A stretch of DNA of 64,000 bases. It comes from Hemerocallis citrina. Its lineage: Eukaryota; Streptophyta; Magnoliopsida; Asparagales; Asphodelaceae. Below the pieces are notes generated by a model. That model did not search any database. It was given only the letters and a program-made list of their open reading frames with translations, and was not told the DNA's origin. Of the stretch, positions 39,929 to 52,047 are shown piece after piece (the first letter of the stretch is position 1; every line of letters starts with the position of its first letter). The translations under genes and the position numbers were made by a program. The DNA is taken from contig CM030364.1 of NCBI GenBank assembly GCA_017893485.1, positions 46,277,254-46,341,253 on the forward strand. The letters run 5' to 3'.

Positions 39929-40032
39929 TTCGGTGACTTGGCGCAGTGGTCTTGGTTGCTGTTGTTTGGGCCACTGGTTGTGGGTTCGAATCCGGATGGG
40001 GTTTTGGGTTTAAAAAATATATTTTTTTTGGA
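39929..40032 (+). other. tRNA-like unit 2 in the solo LTR
   Basis: TGGCGCAGTGG fits the A-box consensus and GGTTCGAATCC is a perfect B box about 45 bp later. A T run follows (ATTTTTTTTGG). This is the clearest of the four tRNA-like units in the window. Confidence 0.55.
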
Positions 40033-41672
40033 AATTTAATATTATTTTGAGTTTTAAAATAGATTAAAATTCAAAGAAAATGGGGAAAAAATACTAAAAT
40101 TATTTGGACTTTATGAGAAAAATTTGTGTAACTTTTGATAAAGCGCAATTGAGAAATTGAGACTATTTGCAAGAAAGGACTTCTTTTTTTAAATTAAATT
40201 GTCTTTTAAAATAAAGGAAAAATAAATGAGTTATTTTTATTTTAGAGTTTTAAAATGAGAATTAGTAATGAGGAATTTTGAAATCTTTGATTTGTGTGAT
40301 TAATAGAACTTATAAATCGTGATTTTAGTACGGATTGAAATGAGAATAAGAGATTAGTGGAATAAATGAACTATTGAATACTACTAGTTGAAACTTATTA
40401 TTTTTTCGCATAAATTGTGTATGGAATTGAAATATCGAATGTGATGAGTTATGAAAAATGTGGATACATGAATACTATGCTTATGAAATGTGAATTGTGA
40501 TTAATCATGAAAAGACTTTATGAGTATGAAAAGCTCGATGTTGTAATTATGAGTTGAAATTGAGAACTAGGGTGTAGCTAAGCCTTATACCGGCAATAAA
40601 AGAATTACGGAAATGATATTTGAGATGAAAAGACCAAGGTTTGGGTCATGTGAAATAAATGAAAAAGACCGGTATAGTGGGAGTGCTAACCCTAAGGGAT
40701 TGATTTTATTCATGATTCAATTGAACTAAGGATTAGATACATAGTGGAGATGTGATGAAAGTAAGAGAAAAACATTGAGTATGAGGGCCATTGGATTGGC
40801 GACGTGAGAGTATTCACAGGATGTCCCATGAAGCGTTATGATAGGGCGTGGATACTGCTCCAGAGTACCGTCCCGGTGGCGACGCTCGTGGAGTGTTTGA
40901 TGACTGCGGGTGGTATCATGTTTATGGTAGGAGCTGAATCACCACAGGATGCCTGCATGATGAGTCATGTGTCAGTGCGTTGGGATTCCCTCCAGGGCGC
41001 CTAGACATGAGTTCGTAAGTCATAAAACATCTAGGATACTTACCGTAGTTACAGTAGTAGAATAAGTCATGACGAGGGATTGAATCCTACAAGATGAAGA
41101 ATGGTTAAGGGCTTGTCCTCGGAACTATGTAGTATGGGCTGCATAGACTCTGAACAAGTATGCATTAGTGTCATGTAATACAAATAATTGCATTAAGGAC
41201 TAAGTGCACATTCACAACACGACATCAATAGGATAGTCCCTTTAGCTTTGTTTGTGAACAAGTTTGTGGTTTGCTAAGTATTGAGAATCGTTATACTGTT
41301 TCCGGCATAGAGAGGATGGCCGTGTATAATATTTCGTCAGTTGAATGAACTGACGCGCCCACAGTTTTACATGCAGGGTAAAGATGCTTGACAAATTGAA
41401 GTTTACATGCTGGTCAAGGATTGATTCAAATTGTTCTTTTATGTAATTACTGTATAATTGCTTCCGCTGTAATAATGTAAAGGTGTAATGTAACTCTGAT
41501 GTAAGAAATATTTTTATTTCCTTGTAAAATTGTACGAAAGAAGTGTAAAGATCCTGTGGAACTTTGAATTCAATTGTATTTTGGAATTCGGGGTGTTACA
41601 CAACTTATAGAGATTTAAACTTATGTTTGTGTTGCTTTATGAGATGACATTTTCTCCTCCTTTCCCCTATAA

Positions 41673-42157
41673 GATGGCTAATCAGCATGATCCCCATAAT
41701 AAGAAGCATTGGGTTGTCCCCTTCGATGATGAAGACAAGAACCAATAGAAGAAGAGGAAGAAGAGAAACCAGTGGAGATAGAAGAGGAATTCTCTGAGTT
41801 CAGGGAGATTACTCCACTTCCGTCTGATCTCCCCTAAGAATCCCCAGACAAGAACTCATTCCAAATGACCCAAATGATATTGTTGCTTCTCTTCGACGAG
41901 AATTGGACGCTCAAAAGTGGAGAGTTAACCACTTGGAATCACAATGGGTAGAAGACAAGGAGCGCATCCAGGAGCTGAGTTTTCAAGTGTGCGAGCTTGA
42001 GAAGATCCAGCACGTGAATGATCGACACTTTGCTAAGTTGGACCACCTCACTCGCTGGGACAAGCAGGAGCGACAGCAGAGTTTTGAAGACATGAGACAG
42101 GAAATTCGGGAACTACGGGAAGAGCTTAGAGAAGCCAAGAGAAATCGTAGAATCTAG
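41673..42157 (+). pseudogene. Extra ORF between PBS and gag, acidic and coiled-coil
   Basis: An ATG near 41673 opens MANQHDPHNKKHW and reaches a stop after 24 codons. An acidic stretch (EEEEEE) follows. The open part from 41903 is charged and helical with a heptad-like pattern (WVEDKERIQELSFQVCELEK, REIRELREELREAKRNRR). It precedes gag and is not a known pol domain. I do not recognise it beyond its coiled-coil look. Confidence 0.5.
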
Positions 42158-42299
42158 GATGTCTTTTGTAATGGGTGTATTTGGAACAAAGTTTTTCTTT
42201 CTGAATGTAAAAAGTTTTATTTTGGAATGAATAAATTTTGTTGAAGCGATGTTATTTGTGTTATTTATGATCATTAATGATGAATTTTATGACTCAGAA

Positions 42300-43260
42300 A
42301 TGGCACAAAGGATCATGAATGGCGAAGAGCATAACGGTGAAAATAGGCTAGATCTGGAGACCGAACTAGCTCGGGTATATTAGACCCTAAATGCTGTCGC
42401 TGCAAACATCGCTGGAAACAGGGGACTAGGGCCAGCAGTGCATGTTTCTGAGACAATCAGGTTGGTTGAATCATTCAAAAGGATTAAGCCACCTGTATTT
42501 GAAGGACAGGCAAATCCAGACACAGCTAACGACTGGATCAGACAGATCGAAACAGTTTTTGATGTACTAGAAACCCTAGAGGCCAGCAAAGTGAAATTGG
42601 CCACCATCCAACTAGAAAAGGATGCAGGTGTTTGGTGGCAATTGCTGAAAAGGACCTTGGGCAATATATAACTTACTTGGGAGGAGTTTCTTGATGAATT
42701 CAAGAGTCACTACTTTCCGTTGGATGTCCAAGAGAAGAAGGCGATGGAATTTCTGGGCTTGCAACAGGGCGGTATGTCGGTACGAGAGTATGAGACCAAG
42801 TTCAACCAGCTCTCAAGGTACGTGCCTGAAATGGTACAAGATGAAGCCAAGAAAGCGCGCAAATTTGAGCAAGGGTTGAGGCCAAGTTTGAGGTCTCAGA
42901 TGATACCTCTGGTATCTGCAGATTTGAGAAGCTAGTCAGAAGGGCTGCCCAATTGAGTCTGACATGAACCAGTTCTAGGCAGTACAGGTCAAGAGGAACA
43001 ACTGGAACTTGGGCAAGAGGCCTACAACGCCAAGCAATTTCAGGAGTCAGCCCCCAGCACAGCGCTTCAAACCAACTGGAGCCAATGCTGTCGCGGTGAA
43101 TGGAAGGGTACCCACTTACTTCAAATGTGGAGAATCAGGCCACTTAGCTCCAGGGTGTACCAAGCCACAGCCGAACAGGAATTGTTTTCTTTGTGGCAAG
43201 GAGGGCCACATCAAGTCATTTTGCTTTCACCTTCAGCGGGGAGGACTGAGTCAGCAGTAG
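42300..43260 (+). pseudogene. Gag (Del/Tekay-like element), broken
   Basis: It begins MAQRIMNGEEHNGEN and carries the capsid motifs FKRIKPPVFEGQANPDTAND and WWQLLKRTLG, then LTWEEFLDEFKSHYFP and KARKFEQGLRPSLRSQM. Two zinc knuckles follow. The first (FKCGESGHLAPGC) has Tyr in place of its first Cys, and the second (CFLCGKEGHIKSFC) is complete. Stops lie near 42380, 42668 and 42933, and there is at least one frame change before the knuckles. The intact protein would package element RNA. Confidence 0.82.
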
Positions 43261-43429
43261 TCCAACCCAGGGCAAAAGCAATTCTGGTAAGGGCGAGTGT
43301 TCGCTTTGACAGAGGCAGATGTTAATGATGTGGACAACGTCATCACGGGTATGGGAGATGAAGCTTAGTGGTCTTGTTGTTTTTTTCACTGATGTAATAA
43401 AATTTTATGTAATGAGAGTACTCTTATGT

Positions 43430-43835
43430 AACAGGAGACATTCAAATAAATGGAATAAAAGCATCAGCGTTATTTGATACGGGATCATCACACACTTTTG
43501 TGTCACCCTCATTTGCAAAACATTTGGGAGTTGAACCTAAAATTTTTCCTGGCAAAGTTCTATCTGTGGCTACTCCGTCAGGAGAAAACTTGACTACCGA
43601 TCGATACTATGAAGGGTGTGATCTTGAAATCGGAGGCATCGACCTCATTGAGTTGGTAGTTTTGGGAGTCAACATCATTATTGGCATAGGCTGGATGTCA
43701 GTTTATAGTGCCATTATTGAGTGCAAGAGCAAAGAAGTTGTGGTGAAGGCTCCGGGAGGACCAGCGGTTACCTTTCAAGGAAAAAGGAAGTGTAAGCAGT
43801 TGGTAACAGCTTTATCAGAGCAGGAAGTTCCATAA
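43430..43835 (+). pseudogene. Aspartic protease (Del/Tekay-like element)
   Basis: The active site reads ALFDTGSSHTFVSPSFAKHL, followed by PSGENLTTDRYYEGCDLEIG and the flap-like region ending IIGIGWMSVYSAIIECKSKE. The usual MDWL reads IGWM. A stop follows EQEVP just before the RT N-terminus. Confidence 0.8.
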
Positions 43836-45190
43836 AAAGTGAAGCAGATTCCAGTGGTCCGAGATTTTCCAGTAGTGTTTCTTGATGATCTACCAGGGCT
43901 TCCCCCTCATCGAGATGTAGAGTTCAGCATCACTGTTCAGCCAGGAAGTGCACCTATTTCCAAGGCACCATACAGAATGGCACCGGTTGAGCAAGATGAG
44001 ATCAAGAAGCAGATTGAAGAGTTGTTGAGCAAAGGATTCATCAGGCCTAGTGCATCATCGTGGGGAGCCCCAGTTCTTTTGGTGAAGAAGAAGGATGGAT
44101 CAATGAGGATATGTATCGACTATAGAGAGTTGAACAAGGTTACATTACAGAACAAGTACCCAATTCCTCGCATTGATGATCTGTTCGACCGTCTATAAGG
44201 AGCAGCTATTTTCTCTAAGATAAACTTGCGGTCAGGATATCACCAAGTCCGAGTGAAAGAAATGTGCACAAGACGACTTTCCGAACTAGGCATGGTCACT
44301 ATGAGTTTCTAGTCATGCCATTTGGAGTCACCAATGCACCGGCTATTTTCATGGACATGATGTACAGGATTCTGCGGCCATTAATCGATTCTTTTGTCGT
44401 TGTGTTCAATGATGACATATTGGTCTATTCCAAGTCAGAGGAGAAGCATGCCGAGCACTTAGCAGAGGTTCTAAAGAAGCTACAGGAACATCAACTGTAT
44501 GCGAAGCTGTCCAAATGTGACTTCTGGAAAACCGAAGTCGCCTTCCTGGGTCACATCCTTTCTAAGGAGGGAGTGGCTACTGATCCGCAAAAGATTGAAG
44601 CTGTGAAAAATTGGCCAAGACCGACCACAGTGAAAGAGATTAGGAGTTTTCTGGGTTTAACTGGTATTACAGAAGATTCATTCAGGGTTATGCCCAGATA
44701 GCTGTGCCACTCACAAGTCTTACAAGGAAGAACGTGAGTTTCAATTGGTTAGAGCAGTGTGAAGCGAGCTTTCAAGAGTTGAAGGGAAGATTGACTATCG
44801 CTCTCATTTTGGCTTTACCACGAGCAGGAGTCGAATATGATGTCTACAGCGATGCTTCCCATCGCGGCTTGGACTATGTGCTGATGTAAGAGGGAAAGGT
44901 AATAGCCTATGGTCTAGACAGCTGAGACCACATGAAAAGAATTACTCAATCCATGATTTGGAGCTGGCAGCAATCATCTTTTCTTTGAAGCAGTGGAGGC
45001 ATTACGTGTACGGAGAGAAGGTCAACATGTACACGGATCATAAGAGTCTGAAATATATCTATCAGCAAAGGGACCTGAATCTGAGACAGGGAAGATGGTT
45101 AGAAGTGTTGGAGGATATCGGACCTGAGATCAAATACCATCCAGGCAAGGCCAATGTTGTGGCAGATGCACTCAACAGAAAAGGCAGTTT
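43836..45190 (+). pseudogene. Reverse transcriptase and RNase H (Del/Tekay-like element), broken
   Basis: RT motifs in order are [60 protein letters not shown], then after a stop at 44196 [15 protein letters not shown] frameshift at about 44262 follows, then [20 protein letters not shown] and the catalytic box [11 protein letters not shown]. Both Asp residues are kept, but the residue before them is Asn where Ile or Met is usual. A frameshift near 44665 interrupts FLGLTG. RNase H keeps YSDASHRGLDYVLM, a stop and a frameshift, then ELAAIIFSLKQWRHYVYGEK, TDHKSLKYI and VADALNRK. Confidence 0.88.
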
Positions 45191-46235
45191 GTTCAGACTG
45201 ATCACAACTCAGGAAAAGTTGGCAGAGGAGCTTGATCGAGTAGGAATTGAAGTGGTTTTACAAGGTTTGGGAGCTTGCTTAGCTCAATTGAGGATTCAAC
45301 CCACTTTGAAAGACAGAATCATCGACAATCAGAAGACAGATCCAGAGATCCAGAAGATGATAGTGCAGGTTGGTGTTGGCAAGTTGGCAGAGTTCCAGGT
45401 GAAAGATGCAGTGTTGTGGTATGGAGAGCGGCTATGCATGCCAGATCAAGCAGAACTGAAGGAGAGTATTCTTCAGGAAGCGCATTCTACCTTGTTGTCC
45501 GTGCATCCAGGGAGTACCAAGATGTACAGGGACATAAAGCTATATTTATGGTGGCCAGGGATGAAGCATGATGTAGCCGAGTTTGTTGCCAAGTGTGCAG
45601 TTTGTCAGCAAGTCAAAGCAGTGAATCAGAAGCCCGGAGGTTTGTTGCAGCCTTTACCCATCCCAGAGTGGAAATGAGATTGTATCAGCATGGATTTCAT
45701 CATGGGTTTACCCAAGAGTTCCAAAGGTAGCGATACAATTTGGGTGATAGTGGACCGACTCACCAAATCGGCTCACTTTTTAGCGATGAAGCTTACTTGG
45801 TCAATGGTGAAGGTGGCAGAGTTGTATGCTGGTGAGATTGTGAAGCTTCATGGAGTCTCGCTAACGATAGTATCCGACCGAGATGCACATTTCACTTCAC
45901 ATTTTTGGAGAAGTCTTCAAGTAGCTTTGGGGGCGAAGACTGATTTCAATACAGCCTTTCATCCTCAAACCGATGGGCAAACTGAGAGAGTCAATAGGGT
46001 GCTAGAGGATATGTTGAGGTGCTGTGTGGTGGATTTTGGTGGCAGCTGGGAGAAGCATTTAGCTCTTGTGGAATTTGCCTACAACAACAGTTTCCAAGCA
46101 AGCATTGGGATGGCACCGTATGAGGCTTTGTATGGAAGAAAGTGCAAGACATCGGTTTGTTGGTTGAAGTGGGGGAGCGACAGTTGTATGGGCCAGAGAT
46201 TGTGCAGTAGACATCAGAAAAGATCGAGCTGATCA
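45191..46235 (+). pseudogene. Integrase (Del/Tekay-like element), broken
   Basis: The zinc-binding motif is complete: AHSTLLSVHPGSTKMYRDIK with CAVCQQVK. A stop replaces a Trp just before the core at about 45675. The core has D in SMDFIMGLPKSS, D in VSDRDAHFTSHFW and E in FHPQTDGQTERVNRVLE, so the DDE triad is kept. It is frameshifted after GRKCKTSVCW near 46160. Confidence 0.88.
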
Positions 46236-46243
46236 GGAAGAGG

Positions 46244-46729
46244 TTGGTCGACGCAGAAAGCAGGCAGCAGAGTTACGCCGACAACCGAAGGAGAGACCTA
46301 GAGTTTGATGAAGGTGACTTTGTCTTTGTGAAGGTGTCTCCGACTAAGGGAGTGATTCGGTTTGGCAGGGGAGGAAAATTAGCCTCGAGATACATTGGAC
46401 CTTATAAGATATTGAAAAGAAATGGGAAGACAGCCTATCAGTTAGAATTACCAGAAGAGTTGGCCCAGGTGCACAATGTCTTTCCATGTATCCATATTAC
46501 GAGGTTATATCCAGATCCGAGTCATCATTTGCCAGAAGTGCCTAAAGGTTTGCAACTGAATTTGAGCTATGCTGAGCGTCCAGTTGAGATCATGGATCGT
46601 CGAGAAAAGGACTTGAGAAACAAGACAATACCTATGGTCAAGGTCATTTGGAGGAACCAATTTGTTGAGGAGGCCACCTGGGAATCAGCGGAAAAGATGA
46701 TGAAAAATCACCCTGAACTCTTCAACTAA
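46244..46729 (+). pseudogene. Integrase C-terminus with chromodomain-like end (Del/Tekay-like)
   Basis: Open to its natural stop. SH3-like segments are FDEGDFVFVKVSPTKGVIRF and YIGPYKILKRNGKTAYQLEL. The end (IPMVKVIWRNQFVEEATWES, then EKMMKNHPELFN) is the degenerate chromodomain of this clade. Confidence 0.85.
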
Positions 46730-46794
46730 TATTCTTGTAAAACTTTTTTTTTTACCTTCTTTGTATTTTTCTCACTCCTAAGTGTAGTTCCGAG

Positions 46795-46821
46795 GACGGA
46801 ACTATTCTAAGGAGGGAGTGT
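46795..46821 (+). promoter_or_regulatory. Polypurine tract before the 3' LTR
   Basis: AAGGAGGGAGTG directly precedes the LTR start at 46822; upstream is the GAGGACGGAACT block seen in related elements. Confidence 0.75.
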
Positions 46822-49236
46822 TGTAATACCCCACTTTTTAAATTTTTTTAAAAATGCATTTTTTGATTTTTTGCACGTGTGATGTGCGTGCTAATTTATC
46901 CATCTCTTTTCTTACTCTCATTTACTAATTTTAGCATGCATAATTCTATTTAGCCTTTTTATTTAACCCATGGACATAAAGTTAAATTCTAGCCCATTAG
47001 ATTAATTAAAAGGAGAGTCCACTAGAATAATTAAGTTAGTTAATTAAAATGAAAGCCCATGGGACAAGCCCATTAATTAAATCCAAATTTAAGTTGTGCA
47101 TGGACTAATACATGACATGTAACAATTTTTAATACATATTTTTAAACTATAGGAATTGTATTAATTTTTGTGCATGTGTGTGCACTAGTGCACAACACGT
47201 GCACGTGGAATTTGAGGGGTCTAGGGGGGTTGGCCGGATTGTAGTAGTGGAGGAGGGGGTTGAGTTTTTGAAGGGTTGGAAAGGTGGAAGGTTGGGAGTT
47301 TTAGGAGTTAGGATTGTGAATAGTTGGAAGAATTAAGAGAGCAATTTATTAGGTGGAGATTTATGCAAATTAAACCCTCCCATTATCCTATAAATACACC
47401 CTCATTTTTTCCTCTCTTGTCACACAAAAGCTTAACAAATTTAGGGAGAAAAAGAAAGAGAGTACCTTGTGCTTGGAGGCTTGCTAGGAGGAGAAGGACA
47501 AGGAGGTGCTAGTGGAGCTATGAGCTAGGAGAGGTCTCTTCATTGTGATATTTTCATTCTTCTTAGAGGTGGGTGATTTCTTACTTTCTAATTGTAGAGA
47601 ATGCATGCAAAAAACTATAAATGAGTAGTATAAGTTGATGTTGAAGTGAAATATGTAGATAAAATCCATGCTAGTGCAATATGCCATGAATAAGAAAAAT
47701 CTTGTTGTGATTAAGTGAATAATAGCCACCATGTTAATTAGAAAGAAGAAATTTGACAAAAGAACTAATACTATGAATCAGGTTAGTGTGCTTGTAAAAT
47801 TTTTGTACATGTTGAGTATATGAAAATTTGTTGGATAATGTCATATTCAAATCATACCTTAGAATCATGATGACTAAGAAAGAAGAAAGAAAGCCAAGCA
47901 AATTTAGTTAGTGCAATGAAATGTGTTGACTTATGTATATTATCATGTTGTATTTGAAAATATAAATTCTTGCATAAAAGAGGTTTGGTGAGATTCTCAT
48001 GTTTGAGAGGCATGTTGGTATTGTTATAAATTTTTAATTTGTATAAGCGAGAACATAAACTAGTTTTAATGAATACAATTCTTAAATTCAAGTTTTGAGA
48101 AAAATACAAATCTATGTGTAAAATGGAAAGAAGAACTATTTAAAAATAGAAATATATTTTAAAAATGAATTTGAAATTAGTTGGTTGTTGTTTTAAAATT
48201 CGTCTCAGTCAAAAGAAAAGTTTGTTTCAATATCCTAAAAGGATTGGATTATTGGATAAACGAGTTTTGCAAAGAAGAACCAAATTCATGTTCATAAAAG
48301 AGAATGAGATAATTCGAAATACAGATACAATGTCAAAAATATAAATTTAGAAATTCAGGAATCACAGTTTTCAAGTAAACTCCATTTGGAAATAATTTTG
48401 CACAAACCCAAATACTGCAGTCTGTAGGTGTGACAGTCGACTAGTAAGTTTCGACAGTCGACCGTCGCGAACCTGATTGCAGTAATTTCTAAAATTTGGA
48501 TTTCATGCTGGACAGTCGACTGACCCTTTGTCACAGTCGACTGCCACTGCTATAAATTTTGTTTTCTTGAGTTGGATTTCGCACGATGAGGAGTCTGTAT
48601 AACAGTCGAGCGATGTACTCCGGGACTGGGATCCGTACTCGTAGAATATCTGAACCTTGTTCTTACTACTGGGTAGTGTCATGGCGAGGGATCGAACCCT
48701 TTAATGTGGAGTACGTAGGTGCTTGCCCTCGGACCTATGTAGTATGTGATGCATAGAATCCGAACAAGTATGCATTAGTGTCATCTTAGAATAAAATTGT
48801 GTGCATTAGGCATTAAGGCATCGCATACACTTATACATTTAGAATAATCACTTTTGACACTTTATTGTTCATTCAAATTTATGATTTGATAAAATATTGA
48901 GATCGTTATATGTACGGCATAGAGAGGATGACCGAGTATAACATTTTCGTCAGTTGTAAGTGACTGACGTGCCCACAGCTTAATATGCAGGTAATGGACT
49001 TTTTATGAAGAAGTAAAAATGTTATGATGCAGTTGATGACTTACATTGATAAAGTTGTATAAGTTGTATTTTGTTTTCAATATTGTATTTCTTTGATTCT
49101 TCCGCTGTATAAACAAAATGTAAAGAACTATGATGTATGTTGAAAAGTTTTAATTTCCTTATAAAATTGTACGAAGTGAAGTATAAAGATCCTGTGAAAT
49201 CTCGAATTCGGTAGTATTTGGAATTCGAGGCTTACA
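46822..49236 (+). repeat. 3' LTR of the Del/Tekay-like element, with internal deletion
   Basis: The LTR is 2415 bp. It matches the 5' LTR up to GAGTTGGATTTCGCACG (48591) and again from ATGAGGAGTCTGTATAACAG. About 820 bp of the 5' LTR (roughly 36552-37371) is absent, with a TTCRCACG microhomology at the junction. It has a TATA box at 47389-47396. It is followed by ATCCA. Confidence 0.9.
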
Positions 49237-51991
49237 ATCCACTACTAAGTCAACCCTCATTACCCCGGCTTGTTTAATATTTTATTTAAATCATTCATGA
49301 TCATGCAAGTGTGTTGTATAAGAGTGTTCAGGCAATGATAAAGATGCAGCAAAATGATGCGATGCATGATAATATACATGTAATTGTGAATCTGAAAAGA
49401 GCAGACATAGCAGTACTAAAACAGCAGTAACTCACAAACTATAATTCAGAATTCGATTCCGTCAAAAGGGTTGTAATCTGGAGCTACAATTCATATTCAG
49501 TAAGTTTCAATTGATTCTGACTATAACTAGGTCGATTACCCTAATCTTTACAGCTTAAGGGTTCTGGCAGTAGCTTATAGTCCAAACTCTACGTGTGAAA
49601 TCAAGATGTAAAATCAATATAAAAATCTAAAAAAATTAGAAAATGAATCCTAAGCATGTCTATTAAGTTTCTAGAGAGTTTCATGTCATTACTCTACTGT
49701 TACTATGGTGTTCCAACCAGAAGTTGTGTCAGTGTTTCCCTAAACTTCAATTCTAGAAATACAGACCAACAGTGACTAAAACTAAAATAACTAACAGCTC
49801 ACAGATCGGAATCTAGATCCGTAAGATTTTATGGAAACTAGATTCATTAAGATACAATTCCTTTTTATATAGTTTTGGTTGATTCTTATTGTAACAGGGT
49901 CAAAACCTCAGTGCAAAACAGAACATGCAGCAAGAAATAATAAAAAGTCATCATATATATTCATCAAAACGGATAATCTACATGTTCTTAAATCATGGAA
50001 TGCATTAACATTAATGTAGAGCAACTAGGATGGATTTTTTACGGTGTGCAAAGGCAAGTTATCATGTCATGATTCAATTCACGAGATCTCAATTAATCAA
50101 CATGTATTCAAATCATCATGTATATCTTATATGCAAGTTTCTAGTCAAGTTATTCATGTCGTGTGTGCACGCAAGTTTGGGTTTGAATCAACGGATATTG
50201 GCACAAAGTCGAGGATACTCCGGGTTAGCTCGTGTAAACCCTCGATATCCCCAACGGAAGGTACACAATGCAATATTACGATAATCGAAAGAGAACTTCT
50301 TACAGAATTCAATAATCTTGAACTAGAAGAATAAACGAGTTCAAGTGGACTTGCCTTTGAACGAAGATTACTGAGATGTAAGGATTAACGGGATGAGAAT
50401 CCTAACGGTAACGGCCAATCCCAACGATCAGGACAGTAAAATAGCAATGAGATTGACGCCAAAGATGACGATGATCCCGATGCTGAATGACGATCTGATA
50501 TGAATGGACGATCTTGATCCGAACCGTCGATTAAGATGACCAAGACCATCGGGATCAAGATGATCAAGATAAAGATGATCAAAGCGATCGATGACTAAGA
50601 TTCAAGGATCAAGAAGATCAAAGGGTCAAGATCAAAGTCTGATCAAGTGCATCATCAAGCTCAGATCCCAAACAACAAACACCAAATCCTGGCCAAAACA
50701 GCAACCACCGGAGCTACTTAATAGAGAAATGGCAAGATGGTGGAATAGCGAGAGGGCTTCAGCAGTGATCCCAACAGCAAACATCGACGGCAACATTGGC
50801 TTGGTCTCAGCTTCGACGGCTACAACAGTGGCGGGGAGTTGCACAGTCGAGGGATGGCGATACAGGGTTGATTGGAGAGGGCGCAGGAGGCGGCAGCTCG
50901 AAACAGGCAGGGTGAGGGACAGGGTGTAGGGCATCGATGGGGAGAGGAGAAGCATAGGGACTTCGGTAACAGGGCAGCGGTGGTCGACTACGAGGAAGGC
51001 AGGTCGGGAGCACAGCAATAGCGAGCGCAGTCGGTGGCTGCGACTTCGACTGGTCGGCAGGGATGAAGGAGGTGCTGTAGGCGATGAGGAGCGGCGAGGG
51101 CTGTTGTCAGTCAAGGACGACGCTCGAGCGGGAGTGCTCGCGAAGAGGTGAGGGCGACGATGAAGGTGGTCGAGTTGCGGGTGCTGGCGGTGCAAGGGAG
51201 GTCGCGAGGTTGAAGACAAGGCAGCGTCGGGGTGAAGTTCAATGGTGCAGGATGGGTCGACTGTGCTAACTATGAGGAAGGTGGCGATGAGCACAGGGGC
51301 CGGCGACGGTGGTTGCAGGGGTCCAGACGAGGGCGAAAAGGAGGCGAGGGCGGCTCGACTTCGGTGGGGCTTCGATGGGGGTTCGGGGTCGTGACGGTGA
51401 ACAGGGGGACGGGATGAGGGGTTGAGCGGGGCTTGGGTTTCAACAGTGAAGGGCCAAGGTGGATAGTAAAGGGAAGGTGAAGGGGTTGAGACCCTGTTTC
51501 GTTTTGGAACAGAGGAAATAAAGAGAGAGAGATATGGGGAGAGAGAGAATGGGGAAGGGTTTAATATATTAATAAATTATGGTTATAATAATGGGAGATT
51601 GTGGAGATATGGGGAATCGTGAGGAGTAATTTTAAGGAATACGGGGAGGCGTCCAGTTGAGGTAGGTCTGGTCAAAACAGATTAGGGGAGGATTGGGTTA
51701 TTGGGTTTAAGTTTGGGATCTAATAAGATGCGGGTTTGGATTAGAATTCAATAGGAGATGGGCTTGGTTTGGGCTCAGGTTATATATAAATAAATAATGC
51801 AAAATAAATAAAAAATTGGGCTTTAGATGATGGGCTTCATATTACTAAATAATCATGAAAGATTATATTAAAATCAATGGGCTTTACAAAAATAATAATA
51901 ATAAAAATAATAAAAATAATAACAATACTGATAATAATAATAATACATGGTAGGATATAATTTGGGTTCAACACTTTCATGATAATAATTC

Positions 51992-51992
<1 letters not shown>

Positions 51993-52045
<53 letters not shown>
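51993..52045 (+). repeat. (TAA)n microsatellite in the solo LTR
   Basis: About 18 units, the inverse of the ATT microsatellite at 9329-9410, in the same relative sequence context. Confidence 0.95.

Positions 52046-52047
<2 letters not shown>

Larger units (their letters stand above)
38100..41600 (+). mobile_element. Solo LTR nested in the Del/Tekay-like element
   Basis: The LTR is 3501 bp, TGTAATACC to GGGGTGTTACA. It is flanked by CAATT (38095-38099) and CAACT (41601-41605), a target duplication with one change. Its 3' end (CGGCATAGAGAGGATGGCCG, TGTACGAAAGAAGTGTAAAG) is similar to the host element's own LTR, so it is a related family. It has a TATA box at 38663-38670 and two tRNA-like units at 39760-40000. 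No internal region is present. Confidence 0.8.
34782..49236 (+). mobile_element. Ty3/Gypsy chromovirus, Del/Tekay-like, plus strand
   Basis: The element has LTRs 34782-38025 and 46822-49236 and TSD ATCCA on both sides (34777-34781, 49237-49241). The PBS is at 38028, an extra ORF and gag-pol follow, and a PPT lies before 46822. A solo LTR (38100-41600) sits 62 bp inside. The 3' LTR has lost about 820 bp relative to the 5' LTR. The pol order (protease, RT, RNase H, integrase, chromodomain-like end) and long LTRs fit the Del/Tekay clade (inference). Ten or more stops and frameshifts make it inactive. Confidence 0.92.

Noticed and set aside
40804..41004. 66-codon frame in the solo LTR
   Set aside because: No domain, within LTR sequence.
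50632..51294. 220-codon frame on the minus strand
   Set aside because: It lies in the GC-rich leader-like block of a solo LTR; the composition is Ser/Pro/Leu/Arg-rich in every frame and there is no domain.
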